Positions 36,839 through 47,185 of a DNA stretch of 64,000 nucleotides are shown in pieces. Both the position numbers and the translations under genes were made by a program. The notes below the pieces were generated by a model. It had not been told where the DNA came from. It was given only the letters and a program-made list of their open reading frames with translations, and made no database searches. Numbering within the stretch: position 1 is the stretch's first letter; each line of letters starts with the position of its first letter. This DNA is from Prochlorococcus sp. AG-409-P01 (GTDB lineage: Bacteria > Cyanobacteriota > Cyanobacteriia > PCC-6307 > Cyanobiaceae): the NCBI GenBank assembly GCA_003215335.1, contig QCKM01000006.1, forward strand, positions 1-64,000, given 5' to 3'.

Positions 36839-37726
36839 TCATTCAATCCCAATCAATCGCCTCAGGCCTATATAGATATCAGGCTGTCGCATTAAGGCTT
36901 CTCCAACCAAAACCGCTCCCGCCCCTACAGCATTAACCCTATCCAGATCCGCCCGCTCAAATAGACCCGATTCACTTACCAAAAAGACATTCTGCTCACT
37001 AAGTCTCTGAGCAAATTTTTTGGCCAAGATCTCAGTGTTAGACAAGTCAGTCCTGAATGTGGTGAGATTGCGATTATTAATGCCTATCAAAGGAAAGCCA
37101 CCAAGACTAAGGATCCTATCCAACTCATCAGAATCATGAACCTCTACAAGAACAGTTAACCCAAGGTTCGTTGCGACCTTCCTCAAGTAAATCAAATCTT
37201 GATCAGAAAGAATCGCTGCAATAAGCAAAGCAGCATCAGCGCCAGCAGCTCTTGCCTGATAGAGCTGGTATGGGAAAAGTATGAATTCCTTGCATAGGAG
37301 AGGAAGTTCAACAATCTTCCTGACCCGAACAAGTACATCAAACCCCCCTTTAAAAAAGCTCTTGTCAGTAAGGACTGAGATACAACTAGCACCACCACGA
37401 ACATAAGCAGAGGCAATCTCTTCTGGATCAAAGTCCTCTCTAATTACGCCTTTACTTGGACTTGCTTTTTTGATTTCAGCAATCACAGCAGGAAATTTAG
37501 GTGCATTCCTTAAGGCACCAAGAAAATCCCTTGTTTTTGGCAGCGAAGCTATCTGAGACTTCAATTTGTCAAGAGGAACACGCTGACGTGCAATCTCTAT
37601 TTCACGGTCCTTCTCCCAGATAATCTTTTCGAGGATATTTCTAGGGTTACCTTCATCATGTGGAATCGCATATTCCAAGTTCGCAACCTTCACACTGGGG
37701 TTAGGTGGGCGACGACGAATCTCCAT
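36839..37726 (-). CDS. trpC: indole-3-glycerol phosphate synthase
   Basis: TrpC closes the indole ring in tryptophan synthesis. The 295-residue TIM barrel shows [49 protein letters not shown] and [12 protein letters not shown]. The first 35 residues are an N-terminal extension usual in cyanobacteria. It ends in the terminator at 36807-36837. lpdA lies 66 bases upstream on the same strand. Confidence 0.96.
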   Translation of the reverse strand: MEIRRRPPNPSVKVANLEYAIPHDEGNPRNILEKIIWEKDREIEIARQRVPLDKLKSQIASLPKTRDFLGALRNAPKFPAVIAEIKKASPSKGVIREDFDPEEIASAYVRGGASCISVLTDKSFFKGGFDVLVRVRKIVELPLLCKEFILFPYQLYQARAAGADAALLIAAILSDQDLIYLRKVATNLGLTVLVEVHDSDELDRILSLGGFPLIGINNRNLTTFRTDLSNTEILAKKFAQRLSEQNVFLVSESGLFERADLDRVNAVGAGAVLVGEALMRQPDIYIGLRRLIGIE

Positions 37727-37792
37727 AAGAAAACAAATTAACTAGAGGGCACAATTAAGAACAAAGTTTGATTGCCAGGAGCAATCAATACA

Positions 37793-39250
37793 TCAGTGCT
37801 CAGTCAAGGACTTTTGTAATTGGTGTGAAGCTTGTTTATAAGCAACTTCAACAACTTCACTGAGTGTTGGATGGGTATGAACTTCACCCGCCAAATCAAT
37901 CACTTTCTGCCTCCGGGAAACTGCATTGGCAACCTCCTGAATCAGATCAGCCGCATGAAGCCCATAAATATGGGCCCCTAACACTTCACCAGTATCCTTA
38001 CGAAAAAGCAATTTCATAAGGCCATCACTCTCCAGTTCAGCTAATGCCTTGGAATTCGCCTTGAAATAACTACGCACAATCCCAAGTTCAAAACCCTCTT
38101 TTTCAGCTAAAGCCTTGGCATCCAACTCGGAATAGCCAACTGAGCTGATTTCTGGGTGAGTGAAAGTAGCGGCTGGAATACTTCGATAATCAATACTTCT
38201 AGGTTTGCCAAGAATATTTTCAACCGCCAATGTTCCTTGAGCAGCAGCGGTATGAGCAAGCATTAGCTTTCCAGTTACATCTCCAACGGCCCAGAGGTGA
38301 GGAACTGGCTGCCCATCTAAAAGAACTCGCATCGTGTCATCTATGGGGACAAAGCCTCGTTCTGTCTTAACGCCTATTGAGTCAAGATTTAGACCTTTAG
38401 TAGCTGGGATCCGCCCCGTAGCAACAAGCACAGCATCAACTTCAAGCTCTTCCAGCAACTCACGAGTCTTTACGTCTGATAATTCAATCTTTACTGGACA
38501 ACCTGGATGAATCTTGCTCGCAAGTACTCCTGAGCGAGCATCGATATCACGTCCATCAATCAGGTGGCGAGACGCAATCTTTGTTATGTCTGGATCGAAT
38601 GTAGGCATAACCCTATCCAGAGCTTCAATCATGGTCACTTCACAACCCAAGGCGGTATAAACATCAGCAAATTCAAGACCGATATACCCACTACCAATAA
38701 TTGCAATCCATCTTGGCAACCATTCAAGATTCACTGCTTCATCACTAGTGAAAACAGTACGGCCATCAGTTTCAATTCCGGGGGGGACGAAAGGATCAGA
38801 GCCTGTAGCAATAATCACATCCTTAACCCTGAAAATCCTGTCAACACCATTTGACTCTCTGATGCCGACTTTTTGGGAGCCTTCTATTCTTCCTATACCT
38901 CGGAGAATCGTAACTCCTGCTCTTTCAAGGGTCTTCGTAAGGTTATTCCGAATATTTGCGACCAAATTGTTGGCATGGTCAGCAATCTTTTGCCTTTCAA
39001 AGCGCACTGGGGCGGCATGAATGCCAAATCCAGCAAGGTGCTCTTTGTCAGCCAACTCGCGCACCTTCCCGCTTGCCGCCAATAGAGCCTTAGAAGGAAC
39101 ACACCCTCTATTTACACAGGTGCCTCCCATTTCACGCGATTCAATTATCGCTACCTTCAGGCCACTCTCAGCAGCATGCTTGGCGGCATCGAAGCCTCCA
39201 TAGCCTGCCCCTATCACAATTAGATCGAAGTCAAATCTGGCGTCGCTCAC
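37793..39250 (-). CDS. lpdA: dihydrolipoamide dehydrogenase
   Basis: LpdA is the E3 component that reoxidises lipoamide in pyruvate dehydrogenase and glycine cleavage complexes. It has the FAD site VIGAGYGGFDAA, the redox disulfide GGTCVNRGCVPSKALL, the NAD site AIIGSGYIGLEFA, and the C-terminal HTHPTLSE. At 485 residues it is complete. It overlaps the SpoU methylase by 4 bases. PdhA is at 26.6 kb. Confidence 0.95.
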   Translation of the reverse strand: MSDARFDFDLIVIGAGYGGFDAAKHAAESGLKVAIIESREMGGTCVNRGCVPSKALLAASGKVRELADKEHLAGFGIHAAPVRFERQKIADHANNLVANIRNNLTKTLERAGVTILRGIGRIEGSQKVGIRESNGVDRIFRVKDVIIATGSDPFVPPGIETDGRTVFTSDEAVNLEWLPRWIAIIGSGYIGLEFADVYTALGCEVTMIEALDRVMPTFDPDITKIASRHLIDGRDIDARSGVLASKIHPGCPVKIELSDVKTRELLEELEVDAVLVATGRIPATKGLNLDSIGVKTERGFVPIDDTMRVLLDGQPVPHLWAVGDVTGKLMLAHTAAAQGTLAVENILGKPRSIDYRSIPAATFTHPEISSVGYSELDAKALAEKEGFELGIVRSYFKANSKALAELESDGLMKLLFRKDTGEVLGAHIYGLHAADLIQEVANAVSRRQKVIDLAGEVHTHPTLSEVVEVAYKQASHQLQKSLTEH

Positions 39251-40116
39251 AAGGATTGCTGAATGTTTGAGGTCATTTTGGCCCTTCGCCGTTCCAAAAG
39301 CAGAGGAACTGACGCTGATGCCACATTTAGAGATTCAACTGCTGAACTATGAGGCAGTGTGATCAAATTTGTACAACATGCTTCGATCGAAGGGTGCAAG
39401 CCTGAGCCTTCATTTCCAAGAACCAAAACAGTTGGCTTCCTCCAATCCAAACACCAATATGGATTAATTGTATTTGCGCTCGAATTATCTGGCACTAATG
39501 CTGCAACAACTTGCTGACCATTACTTGCAGCAATTTTCAACTTCTTTACAAGTCCTTCAACCCCATTCTGATCACAAGTTCCAAATCTCTCAAAAGGCAA
39601 ATGCAGAACTGCTCCAGCTGAAGACCTAAGGACCTTAGGGCTCAATGGATCAGCTCCTAAAGCTAACCAAACAACTTGCACCTCAGCTGCCAATGCAGTT
39701 CTAAATAGTGTTCCTAAATTTCCAGGGTCTTGGAGTCGATCCAACGCCAAAACAAAATCAACATCTTCTCTTGGTTGAGGCAAAGCACTTAAAGGGAAAA
39801 GTGCAGCCACACCGTCAGGGTTTTTTGTCGTCAATGCAGCCTTCAATACTGAAGAAGTAACTACATGCAAAGGAACATGTTCAGGAATAAAAGAAGCCAT
39901 CTCTTGATGATCTTTTAACCATGAGCTAGTTGCAATGATTTCTAGAGGCACAAAAGAAGTCCTAAAGGATTCCTGTAAAAGATGCGTTCCCTCAAGCAAC
40001 AACATTGAAAACTCATGTCTTCCTTCTTTTGAAGAAAGAGATCGCAAACGCCTAACAAGAGGGTTGCGAATGCTTGAAATTACGGGCGAGTCAGAAGGTC
40101 TAATAGTTTTAATCAA
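39247..40116 (-). CDS. SpoU/TrmH-family rRNA or tRNA 2'-O-methyltransferase
   Basis: The protein has 289 residues. A substrate-binding N-terminal domain (about 1-105) precedes the SPOUT knot with the three usual motifs: LDRLQDPGNLGTLFRTA, VLVLGNEGSGLHP and HSSAVESLNVASASVPLL. The exact RNA target cannot be read from the sequence. It overlaps lpdA at its end and the small unknown gene at its start, each by 4 bases, so the three or four genes down to trpC probably form one operon. Confidence 0.9.
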   Translation of the reverse strand: MIKTIRPSDSPVISSIRNPLVRRLRSLSSKEGRHEFSMLLLEGTHLLQESFRTSFVPLEIIATSSWLKDHQEMASFIPEHVPLHVVTSSVLKAALTTKNPDGVAALFPLSALPQPREDVDFVLALDRLQDPGNLGTLFRTALAAEVQVVWLALGADPLSPKVLRSSAGAVLHLPFERFGTCDQNGVEGLVKKLKIAASNGQQVVAALVPDNSSANTINPYWCLDWRKPTVLVLGNEGSGLHPSIEACCTNLITLPHSSAVESLNVASASVPLLLERRRAKMTSNIQQSL

Positions 40117-40361
40117 AAGCTTTTGTTATTTCGTACTTTAAATCCTTCTTCAAGAATCAATTTATCGCCATCAAAATCAATCCCATTAGCAGTTACGATC
40201 TCACCCTTTAAGCCTTCAGAAACAAAATTTTCAATCATTTTTTCAATAAGAATTTCCTCCACTGTTGCATTATCAATACCATCAGGCGTAAGACGTTCAA
40301 TTAAAGAGCCAAGTTTTGATGCAACCAAATCAGAAGCATTGGAAATCTTCAGCAAAATCAT
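40113..40361 (-). CDS. small conserved-type hypothetical protein
   Basis: I chose ATG 40361 (82 residues, MILLKISNASDLVASKLG); the longer frame from 40439 runs into the tRNA-Leu and cannot be right. The product is acidic and soluble, with LTPDGIDNATVEEILIEKMI and GLKGEIVTANGIDFDGD. No known motif. It overlaps the SpoU methylase start (ATGA) and heads the unit that runs to trpC. Confidence 0.65.
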   Translation of the reverse strand: MILLKISNASDLVASKLGSLIERLTPDGIDNATVEEILIEKMIENFVSEGLKGEIVTANGIDFDGDKLILEEGFKVRNNKSF

Positions 40362-40398
40362 TACTAAAATGATGATTTTATTTACATTGTAAAGATAG

Positions 40399-40482
40399 TG
40401 CGGATGGGGAGACTTGAACTCCCACGACATTGCTGCCACTAGTACCTGAAACTAGCGCGTCTACCAATTCCGCCACATCCGC
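40399..40482 (-). tRNA. tRNA-Leu (anticodon CAG)
   Basis: The 84-base minus-strand sequence has a class II tRNA form: acceptor GCGGATG/CATCCGC, D arm TGGCGGAATTGGTAGACGC, anticodon arm CTAGT-TTCAGGT-ACTAG with CAG at positions 34-36, a long variable arm (GGCAGCAATGTCG) and a T arm with TTCAAGT. Discriminator A; CCA not encoded. Confidence 0.95.
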
Positions 40483-40635
40483 TCGATTTTGTCGATCTGG
40501 CGACGTCAAGAGAATAAGACATAAATAGTCTTATTTTTTAATCCACCGCTCCGGGAGACTCCACTTCAAATAGCGGCCATCTGGACGGCACCATTTTCTA
40601 TTGCCAAAATAAAGAGAAAATCAATATCAATAAAG

Positions 40636-41934
40636 ATGCCTAAGGTGGCTGCTACTACAGCTGAAAAAATTAAACGGCCACATCTAGAAATCAAAGGCGA
40701 TACTTTACTTTCTGGTGAAATAAAAATAAGTGGAGCTAAAAATTCAGCCTTAGTTCTAATGACAGCATCCTTGCTGACAGATGAGGTAATCATTTTAAAA
40801 AATATCCCAGACCTTACTGATATTTCAGGGATGGAGGAAATCCTTGTGTCCATGGGGGTTACGGTGCGTCGCACAGCAAACGAAATATCACTCCAAGGGG
40901 CAAACCTCAATCACTCAAATCCTCCTTATGAACTAGTCAATGGTTTGCGAGCCAGTTTTTTTTGTATTGGCCCTTTACTTGGGAGGCTAGGTCAAGCAAA
41001 AATTCCACTCCCAGGTGGGTGCAGGATTGGAGCGAGACCAGTAATTGAGCATATAAAAGGCCTTAAAGCTCTAGGAGCTTTAGTAAATGTTGAGCATGGT
41101 GTTGTGAAAGCATCAGTCCCAGGAATCTCTAGACGTTTAAATGGTGCACAAGTCGTATTGGATTGCCCAAGCGTAGGCGCAACTGAAACCGTTCTAATGG
41201 CTGCGGTTTTAGCGAATGGAATTACAACTATTGAGAATGCCGCTCAGGAACCAGAGGTGCAAGACCTTGCAGCGATGCTCAATGTGATGGGTGCTCGAGT
41301 AAAAGGTGCGGGAGGCCCAAAGATCACGATAGAAGGAGTTGATCGACTAAATGGATGTAATTACACAGTTATTCCTGATCGAATCGAAGCCGGTACATTT
41401 CTAATTGCAGCTGCAATAACCAGGTCATCTATCACTGTCGCCCCTGTTATGCCAGAACATTTAAGTGTAGTACTCAAGAAACTTAAAGACTGTGGATGCA
41501 GCTTAGAAATTAAAAAAAATACTATCAAGATTATTCCTGGTGAAATATGTTCAGTTGATATCACAACTCAACCCTTTCCTGGATTTCCAACAGACTTGCA
41601 AGCTCCATTCATGGCATTGCTTACCACTGCAAAAGGTACAAGCGTAGTAACTGAAAAGATCTATGAGAATCGCATGCAACATGTAGCGGAGCTCCAACGG
41701 ATGGGAGCTTCTATTCGTTTACAAGGAAGCACTGCTGTTATTGAAGGTGTTCCTCAATTAAGCGCAGCTCCAGTGACTGGAGGTGATTTACGTTCTACAG
41801 CCGCAATGGTGCTTGCAAGCCTTGCTGCGCGAGGGACGAGCCAAGTGGAAGGGCTTCAACACTTAGACAGAGGATATTCCTCTATAGAAACCAAACTCAA
41901 TAATGTTGGTGCTCATATCCTCAGAAATGAATAA
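40636..41934 (+). CDS. murA: UDP-N-acetylglucosamine 1-carboxyvinyltransferase
   Basis: MurA performs the first committed step of peptidoglycan synthesis. The 432-residue protein carries the catalytic, fosfomycin-target Cys129 in [23 protein letters not shown]-type start motif (about 29-40), and [17 protein letters not shown] near the end. It begins 154 bases after the divergent tRNA-Leu and is followed 30 bases later by another tRNA-Leu. Confidence 0.96.
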   Translation: MPKVAATTAEKIKRPHLEIKGDTLLSGEIKISGAKNSALVLMTASLLTDEVIILKNIPDLTDISGMEEILVSMGVTVRRTANEISLQGANLNHSNPPYELVNGLRASFFCIGPLLGRLGQAKIPLPGGCRIGARPVIEHIKGLKALGALVNVEHGVVKASVPGISRRLNGAQVVLDCPSVGATETVLMAAVLANGITTIENAAQEPEVQDLAAMLNVMGARVKGAGGPKITIEGVDRLNGCNYTVIPDRIEAGTFLIAAAITRSSITVAPVMPEHLSVVLKKLKDCGCSLEIKKNTIKIIPGEICSVDITTQPFPGFPTDLQAPFMALLTTAKGTSVVTEKIYENRMQHVAELQRMGASIRLQGSTAVIEGVPQLSAAPVTGGDLRSTAAMVLASLAARGTSQVEGLQHLDRGYSSIETKLNNVGAHILRNE

Positions 41935-41964
41935 TTCTTCCTGTCTCACATAAAATCCCAACAT

Positions 41965-42046
41965 GGGAGCGTGGCGGAATTGGTAGACGCACTGGATTCA
42001 AAATCCAGCGCCTTCGGGCATGTGGGTTCAAGTCCCACCGCTCCCA
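41965..42046 (+). tRNA. tRNA-Leu (anticodon CAA)
   Basis: The 82-base class II tRNA has acceptor GGGAGCG/CGCTCCC, D arm TGGCGGAATTGGTAGACGC, anticodon arm CTGGA-TTCAAAA-TCCAG with CAA at 34-36, variable arm GCGCCTTCGGGCATGT and T arm with TTCAAGT. Discriminator A; CCA not encoded. Only 8 bases separate it from the argD start. Confidence 0.96.
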
Positions 42047-42054
42047 CTGCAGTA

Positions 42055-43236
42055 ATGGGGACTTATAACCGATTCCCTCTAACTCTTACAAAAGGAAAAG
42101 GTTGTTTTGTATGGGACAACAATGGACAGAAATATTTAGATGCTGTTGCGGGGATAGCTTCCTGTTCTCTTGGACACAGCAACCATGCCCTAAAGAGAGT
42201 CCTAACACGTCAACTTAATGAGCTTCAACATGTTTCCAACCTTTATCGCATTCCAGCACAAGAAAAACTTGCTCTTTGGTTAGCAGAACACAGCTGCGCA
42301 AATAGTGTTTTCTTCTGCAATAGTGGTGCCGAAGCAAATGAGGCTGCGATAAAGCTTGCTCGAAAACACGGTCACATCAATCGAGGTATAGAAAGGCCAA
42401 TAATTCTTAGCGCTAATTGCAGCTTTCATGGACGCACCCTTGCAGCAATCAGTGCTACAGGTCAACCTAGATATCACAATGGATTTGAACCACTTGTAGA
42501 AGGATTTAAGTTTTTCCCTTACAACGACATAATTGCTTTTGAACACTTACTCAACGATCTTGAAAAGGACGGGCCCAGGGTTTCAGCAGTAATTATTGAG
42601 CCAATTCAAGGTGAAGGTGGCGTAAATCCTGGCAGCCTTCCCTTTTTCCAGATTTTAAGAACGCTATGCAATAAGCACCAGATACTTTTGATTCTTGATG
42701 AGGTTCAAATAGGCATGGGACGAAGCGGTCATTGGTGGGGATATCAAGAACTTCAGATTGAGCCTGATGCTTTTACTCTTGCAAAAGGACTAGGTGGCGG
42801 ACATGCCATAGGTGCATTACTTGTAAAAGAAAATGCAGACTTATTTGAGCCAGGAGATCATGCAAGTACTTTTGGAGGAAACCCTTTTGCTTGCCAGGCC
42901 GGCCTAACAGTCGCCTTAGAGATCGAACGACATGCAGTCTTAAATAATGTTCAAGAGCGAGGAAAGCAACTCAGAGAAGGCTTAAATAAGTTAGTAAAAA
43001 TGTTCCCCAGCAAACTCAAAGAAGTTCGAGGATGGGGTCTACTTCAAGGACTTGTCCTTCAAGAGAAAGCCAACTTCACTGCATCGGACTTTGCCAATGC
43101 CGCAATAGATAAACAACTGCTAGTAACATCCGCAGGTCAAGATGTTGTTCGCCTTGTGCCACCATTAATAATAAAACCTAGAGAAATCAAAGAGCTGCTT
43201 AAACGCCTTAATAACACTCTTGATCATTTCACCTAA
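42055..43236 (+). CDS. argD: acetylornithine aminotransferase
   Basis: This PLP enzyme acts in arginine synthesis. It shows CNSGAEANEAAIKLAR, FHGRTLAAISATGQP, the lysine site TLAKGLGGGHAIGA and DEVQIGMGRSG. ATG 42055 gives 393 residues and aligns with the family start (GTYNRFPLTLTKGKG). The same frame is open further upstream but only through the tRNA. The start is 8 bases from the tRNA 3' end, so no normal ribosome-binding site can exist outside the tRNA. folC follows with no gap. Confidence 0.94.
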   Translation: MGTYNRFPLTLTKGKGCFVWDNNGQKYLDAVAGIASCSLGHSNHALKRVLTRQLNELQHVSNLYRIPAQEKLALWLAEHSCANSVFFCNSGAEANEAAIKLARKHGHINRGIERPIILSANCSFHGRTLAAISATGQPRYHNGFEPLVEGFKFFPYNDIIAFEHLLNDLEKDGPRVSAVIIEPIQGEGGVNPGSLPFFQILRTLCNKHQILLILDEVQIGMGRSGHWWGYQELQIEPDAFTLAKGLGGGHAIGALLVKENADLFEPGDHASTFGGNPFACQAGLTVALEIERHAVLNNVQERGKQLREGLNKLVKMFPSKLKEVRGWGLLQGLVLQEKANFTASDFANAAIDKQLLVTSAGQDVVRLVPPLIIKPREIKELLKRLNNTLDHFT

Positions 43237-44487
43237 GTGCCAAGCCAATTTGTTCAAGTATTAGACGATTTCCAAGATCTAATCGAGAAGTTCGATATTC
43301 ATGGAATGAATCTTGGGTTAGAGAGAATGCAAAATGCACTTAAAGAATTAGGCAATCCTTGTAGTTCAATCCCGGCAATCCAAATTGTCGGCACAAATGG
43401 CAAGGGTTCTATCGCGAGTTTTTTAACAAGCACACTTGAGGAAGCAAAAATAAAAGCAGGTATAGCAACATCACCGCACCTAGTTAGCTGGTGCGAACGT
43501 ATTCGTGCAAACGGAAAATTAATAACTTCAAAACAGCTGAGAGAACTTCTTATCAACCTGCAAGGTTTAGCAAGGTCCAATCAACTAACACCTTTTGAGC
43601 TTCTTTTAGCAGCATCTTTTTCCCACTTCGAAAATTGCAAAGTAGAGCTACTTGTTTTGGAAGTTGGATTAGGAGGCAGACTTGATGCAACATCAGCCCA
43701 TCCATATAGACCTGTAATTGCAATTAGCTCGATAGGCCGTGACCATTGTGCTCACTTAGGTGAAAGTCTCAAAGAAATTGCATATGAAAAAGGTTCAGTA
43801 ATAACACCTGGATCAACTGTTATTAGTGGAAAACAACATCCTGAAGTGGTCGAAATACTCGAGAAAATTGCAAAAGAAAAGAACTCAACAATTAAATGGG
43901 TTTCTCCAATTCCTAGAACATGGAGTTTAGGTCTAGCAGGGGAGATACAGCGGCTAAATGCTGCTGTAGCAATAGGTGCACTGAAAGCACTTGAACCTTA
44001 TGGGTGGAAAGTAAGTACAGATCACATCAAAAAAGGTCTTGCTTTAGCCAAATGGAATGGGAGACTTCAATCTGTAAGTTGGGGAGAGAATCCTTTATTA
44101 ATTGATGGCGCTCACAACCCCCCCGCTGCAGAGCAACTTTCTAAAGAACGTTGCAACTGGGAACATCAAGAAATGGGTGTTACTTGGATAATTGGTATAC
44201 AAAAGCATAAAGAAGGTCCTGCAATACTTCACAACTTGCTGATGCCTAAAGACAAAGCATGGATAGTGCCTATTCCAGAACATATCAGCTGGACAAAGTC
44301 TCAGTTACTTTCATACTGTCCTGAATTTAGAACTCAACTTTTTTCGACAAATTCAGTTGAAGAAGCATTGTCGGAAATACTGGAAAAATCATGGCCAAAT
44401 CCACCTCCTGTAATAGTCGGGTCACTTTATTTGCTAGGGATCCTTATATCAAAAAATATACTCAAGATGGATACATCTATCAGTTAA
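43237..44487 (+). CDS. folC: folylpolyglutamate / dihydrofolate synthase
   Basis: FolC adds glutamate to folates. The ATP loop is IVGTNGKGSIASFL, followed by SPHLVSWCERIRANG, LEVGLGGRLDATSA and LLIDGAHNPPAAEQL. At 416 residues it is complete. The GTG start follows the argD stop directly (TAAGTG), so translation is probably coupled. Confidence 0.93.
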   Translation: MPSQFVQVLDDFQDLIEKFDIHGMNLGLERMQNALKELGNPCSSIPAIQIVGTNGKGSIASFLTSTLEEAKIKAGIATSPHLVSWCERIRANGKLITSKQLRELLINLQGLARSNQLTPFELLLAASFSHFENCKVELLVLEVGLGGRLDATSAHPYRPVIAISSIGRDHCAHLGESLKEIAYEKGSVITPGSTVISGKQHPEVVEILEKIAKEKNSTIKWVSPIPRTWSLGLAGEIQRLNAAVAIGALKALEPYGWKVSTDHIKKGLALAKWNGRLQSVSWGENPLLIDGAHNPPAAEQLSKERCNWEHQEMGVTWIIGIQKHKEGPAILHNLLMPKDKAWIVPIPEHISWTKSQLLSYCPEFRTQLFSTNSVEEALSEILEKSWPNPPPVIVGSLYLLGILISKNILKMDTSIS

Positions 44488-44555
44488 ATAGAATCAGCCA
44501 AGGAAAAAACTAATGCCTTTTCTGTCAAATTCAAACTATATTTCATTAATTCTAA

Positions 44556-45902
44556 TTACTGCTCAGTCCATCCCTTAAGTTTTCCTGGGTTAAGGGTACC
44601 TTTGGGGTCATATCTTCTTTTAGCCTCCACTTGATCAATATCTACTACCCCAAGTCCACCCTCCTCAACAGTTATGGCATGAGGGTTGAAAATCATGGCT
44701 CCTAATTCCTTGCAATGGCTAATTAATTCATCCAAAGACTTCTTACCCCTCCACCTCACTACTGGCAGAGCTGCAATCCGCTGGACACCTTGTTGACGAA
44801 CAGCTTCCAAATGCCAAAGCAGATCATTCCCCCAACGATCCCTTAAAGCCTCCATAGCGGGAATCTCAGGCTGCGGCAAAAGCATCTGGAGATAAGTCCA
44901 CTCAGAATCAGCTGAGCGCATGTGGAGAGTTGTGTGATTCCAAGTGAGTTCACGCAAACCATTGGCAGAAGATTTTTTCTCTGGACCCAAGCAAACAAAT
45001 CGGGCGTTAACTTGTTCAGCCAATCGCTCAATGGTGCTAATCCCATCCGGGGAGACAAGTAAAAGCAACCGATGCTCCTCAACAGACGGACCAACCCAAT
45101 TGGGCAAGTGGTTAACAATATTTCTCTCGAGAAGACTACAAAGATGTAAATGAACCGCTGCTGTGGAACATCTAATTAAAAGTTCAACAGCTTGTGACCA
45201 ATCCTTGCAATCGATAGTCACCTCATGCCATCCAACCGCAGGAGCTGTCGACAAAGTAAGTGCTGTGATAATTCCATTAGTGCCATAAGCATGATTTAAA
45301 GCTTCAGAAGCACTGGCATCGAGTTGCAGTCTTTTGGGAGGATCCTGCAATGTGACCACTTCCAATGCGAGCAAATGACCAGGGTCACGCAAAAACCCCC
45401 ACCGAACAGAACCCACACCTCCAGATCCCCCTGCGACAAAACCACCCACAGAAGCACTTCGCCAAGTACTAGGAGATAAGCGCAACTCACGCCCATGAAG
45501 AGCCAATTGCTGTTCGAGTTCACTAAGGAGGCATCCTGACTCGACAGTTACAACTCCAGTCAATGGATCTATATCACGTACCTTGCTTAGCGAGCCCATC
45601 AACATGACAACCCCCCCGTTCAACGGAACACATTGGCCGTAGTTCCCTGTTCCTGAGCCCCTAAGAGTTAATGGGATGTTGTTTCTAATGCAAGAAGCAG
45701 CAACAAGTTCTACTGCATCCAAAGTCTTTGGACGAACAACAACTTCAGCACGACAATCCTTTAACTGCTCAAAAAGAACTGGCGAATAAAAATAGGCATC
45801 ACGTGAAAACCTGTCTATATCAGATGCAGAGTCAAGAATGTCTAGATCATCAACTGAATTAAATTCAGTTCGAAGTTGATCAAGGTTATCGAAAGTATTC
45901 AT
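44556..45902 (-). CDS. FAD-linked oxidase (GlcD/VAO-type)
   Basis: The protein has 448 residues. The N-terminal FAD-binding domain (about 45-220) has LRGSGTGNYGQCVPLNGGVV and GGFVAGGSGGVGSVRWG; the C-terminal substrate domain ends with GVVDIDQVEAKRRYDPKGTL and NPGKLKG. It resembles glycolate oxidase GlcD and related dehydrogenases, but the substrate is unknown. Its ATG overlaps the stop of the amidohydrolase gene by 4 bases, so the two enzymes probably act in one pathway. Confidence 0.85.
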   Translation of the reverse strand: MNTFDNLDQLRTEFNSVDDLDILDSASDIDRFSRDAYFYSPVLFEQLKDCRAEVVVRPKTLDAVELVAASCIRNNIPLTLRGSGTGNYGQCVPLNGGVVMLMGSLSKVRDIDPLTGVVTVESGCLLSELEQQLALHGRELRLSPSTWRSASVGGFVAGGSGGVGSVRWGFLRDPGHLLALEVVTLQDPPKRLQLDASASEALNHAYGTNGIITALTLSTAPAVGWHEVTIDCKDWSQAVELLIRCSTAAVHLHLCSLLERNIVNHLPNWVGPSVEEHRLLLLVSPDGISTIERLAEQVNARFVCLGPEKKSSANGLRELTWNHTTLHMRSADSEWTYLQMLLPQPEIPAMEALRDRWGNDLLWHLEAVRQQGVQRIAALPVVRWRGKKSLDELISHCKELGAMIFNPHAITVEEGGLGVVDIDQVEAKRRYDPKGTLNPGKLKGWTEQ

Positions 45903-47185
45903 AAAGCAAGCATGGAATTCAAATTGCTATCAGTGAAATTTTGATCATCTAAACAAATCCCATTTACAAAGACTTGTCTACTTGGAGGTGTAGAAAGTAT
46001 CTCGGCCCAACTTCCAGCCTCTACGAGAATGAAATCGGCTGGACATCCTTCTTGAATTGTTCCGTCCCATGAAAGATCCATTAGATGTGACGCTGCAGTA
46101 GTAAAAGGAGCAAGGCCCAATCTCTTCCAAGGGGCCAATTGTGCTAAAGGCATCGAAAACCCCATCAATGAAAGAGGGTCCAAATTACCCGCAGGGAACC
46201 AAGGGTCTTGAACGTTATCCCCTCCAATCGCTACCAACGCACCCACCCTTTGCAATTGTTCTATAGGAGCCAAAGGTCTTTTAAGAGGAGTTGAGCCTGC
46301 CTCTCGGGCTAACAACCAACCATTTGTAAGAGGAAGGGCTATGAATCTCAAGTCATGTTTAGAAGACTTCTCAGCCAAATGAAGAAGTGCTTTCGCAGAA
46401 AGCAAACTCATACTGCTTGCATGGCTACAAGTAATAGGAACACTTATTGGCATTTCATCAAGCAAATTAATTAACTGCCTCAAACCAACTGCAGGATCTT
46501 TATCTGACTCATCAATATGTAGATCTATTCCACAACCGAGATCATCTGCAAGGCGCAACATATTCCGCAAATCATGCAACGACTCAAGTCGGCCAGAAGA
46601 GGCTCCAAGAACTCCTCCAATCAACCCTCCAACATTTGCAACTCTGCGAGCAAATTGCTCGCCCTCCGAACTACTCCAAAATCCAATAGGCACAAGCGCT
46701 ACCAGCTGAAGAGCTAAGACACCTTGCCACTTTTGTTGAAGAGCAACCATTTGCTCCCAACTAATTTCAGCCATTGCTCCGAGACTATCGACATGGGAAC
46801 GGATTGCTCGCACACCATTCTTTAAAGCCAACCTCATAGAACGTTCACCCCTTCGAAGTACATCTTCTTGAGATCGACTTTGATGTTCTTTCAAATTGGC
46901 GGAGAGAGCCGCTTCGTAAGTACCAACACAGTTAATTGCAGAGGGCCATGTAAATGCTTTGTCTAGATGCGCATGTGGCTCAATTAATCTTGGTAAAAGA
47001 ATCTGATTTTGAAGAACGGCTTCAGTTGGCATGGAATTCAACTGTGTTATCAAGCCGTCCTCCCACTCAATACGTAAAGGGCAAAGGCCTTCTGCATTAG
47101 CAATAAATTTCAAGCAATCCCTCTTGCTAGAAATTAATCCACGAGGTGCCCAAGCTTCTATTGTTCCCTTACTTGTTAAAGTCAC
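45899..47185 (-). CDS. cytosine-deaminase-like amidohydrolase
   Basis: The protein has 428 residues with an amidohydrolase barrel: metal motif EPHAHLDKAFTW, VRAIRSHVD, DLHIDESDKDPA, SHASSMS and GGDNVQDPWFPAGNLDPL. The order and the last motif resemble cytosine deaminase and related aminohydrolases. The first metal motif reads HAHLD rather than the common HVHLD. The true substrate is not clear. It overlaps the FAD oxidase and the DUF4359-type gene by 4 bases each. Confidence 0.82.
   Translation of the reverse strand: MTLTSKGTIEAWAPRGLISSKRDCLKFIANAEGLCPLRIEWEDGLITQLNSMPTEAVLQNQILLPRLIEPHAHLDKAFTWPSAINCVGTYEAALSANLKEHQSRSQEDVLRRGERSMRLALKNGVRAIRSHVDSLGAMAEISWEQMVALQQKWQGVLALQLVALVPIGFWSSSEGEQFARRVANVGGLIGGVLGASSGRLESLHDLRNMLRLADDLGCGIDLHIDESDKDPAVGLRQLINLLDEMPISVPITCSHASSMSLLSAKALLHLAEKSSKHDLRFIALPLTNGWLLAREAGSTPLKRPLAPIEQLQRVGALVAIGGDNVQDPWFPAGNLDPLSLMGFSMPLAQLAPWKRLGLAPFTTAASHLMDLSWDGTIQEGCPADFILVEAGSWAEILSTPPSRQVFVNGICLDDQNFTDSNLNSMLAL

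Noticed and set aside
40362-40439. N-terminal extension of the small gene at 40113
   Set aside because: The added codons read through the tRNA-Leu; ATG 40361 is the sensible start.
41971-42054. N-terminal extension of argD
   Set aside because: It is translated tRNA-Leu sequence.
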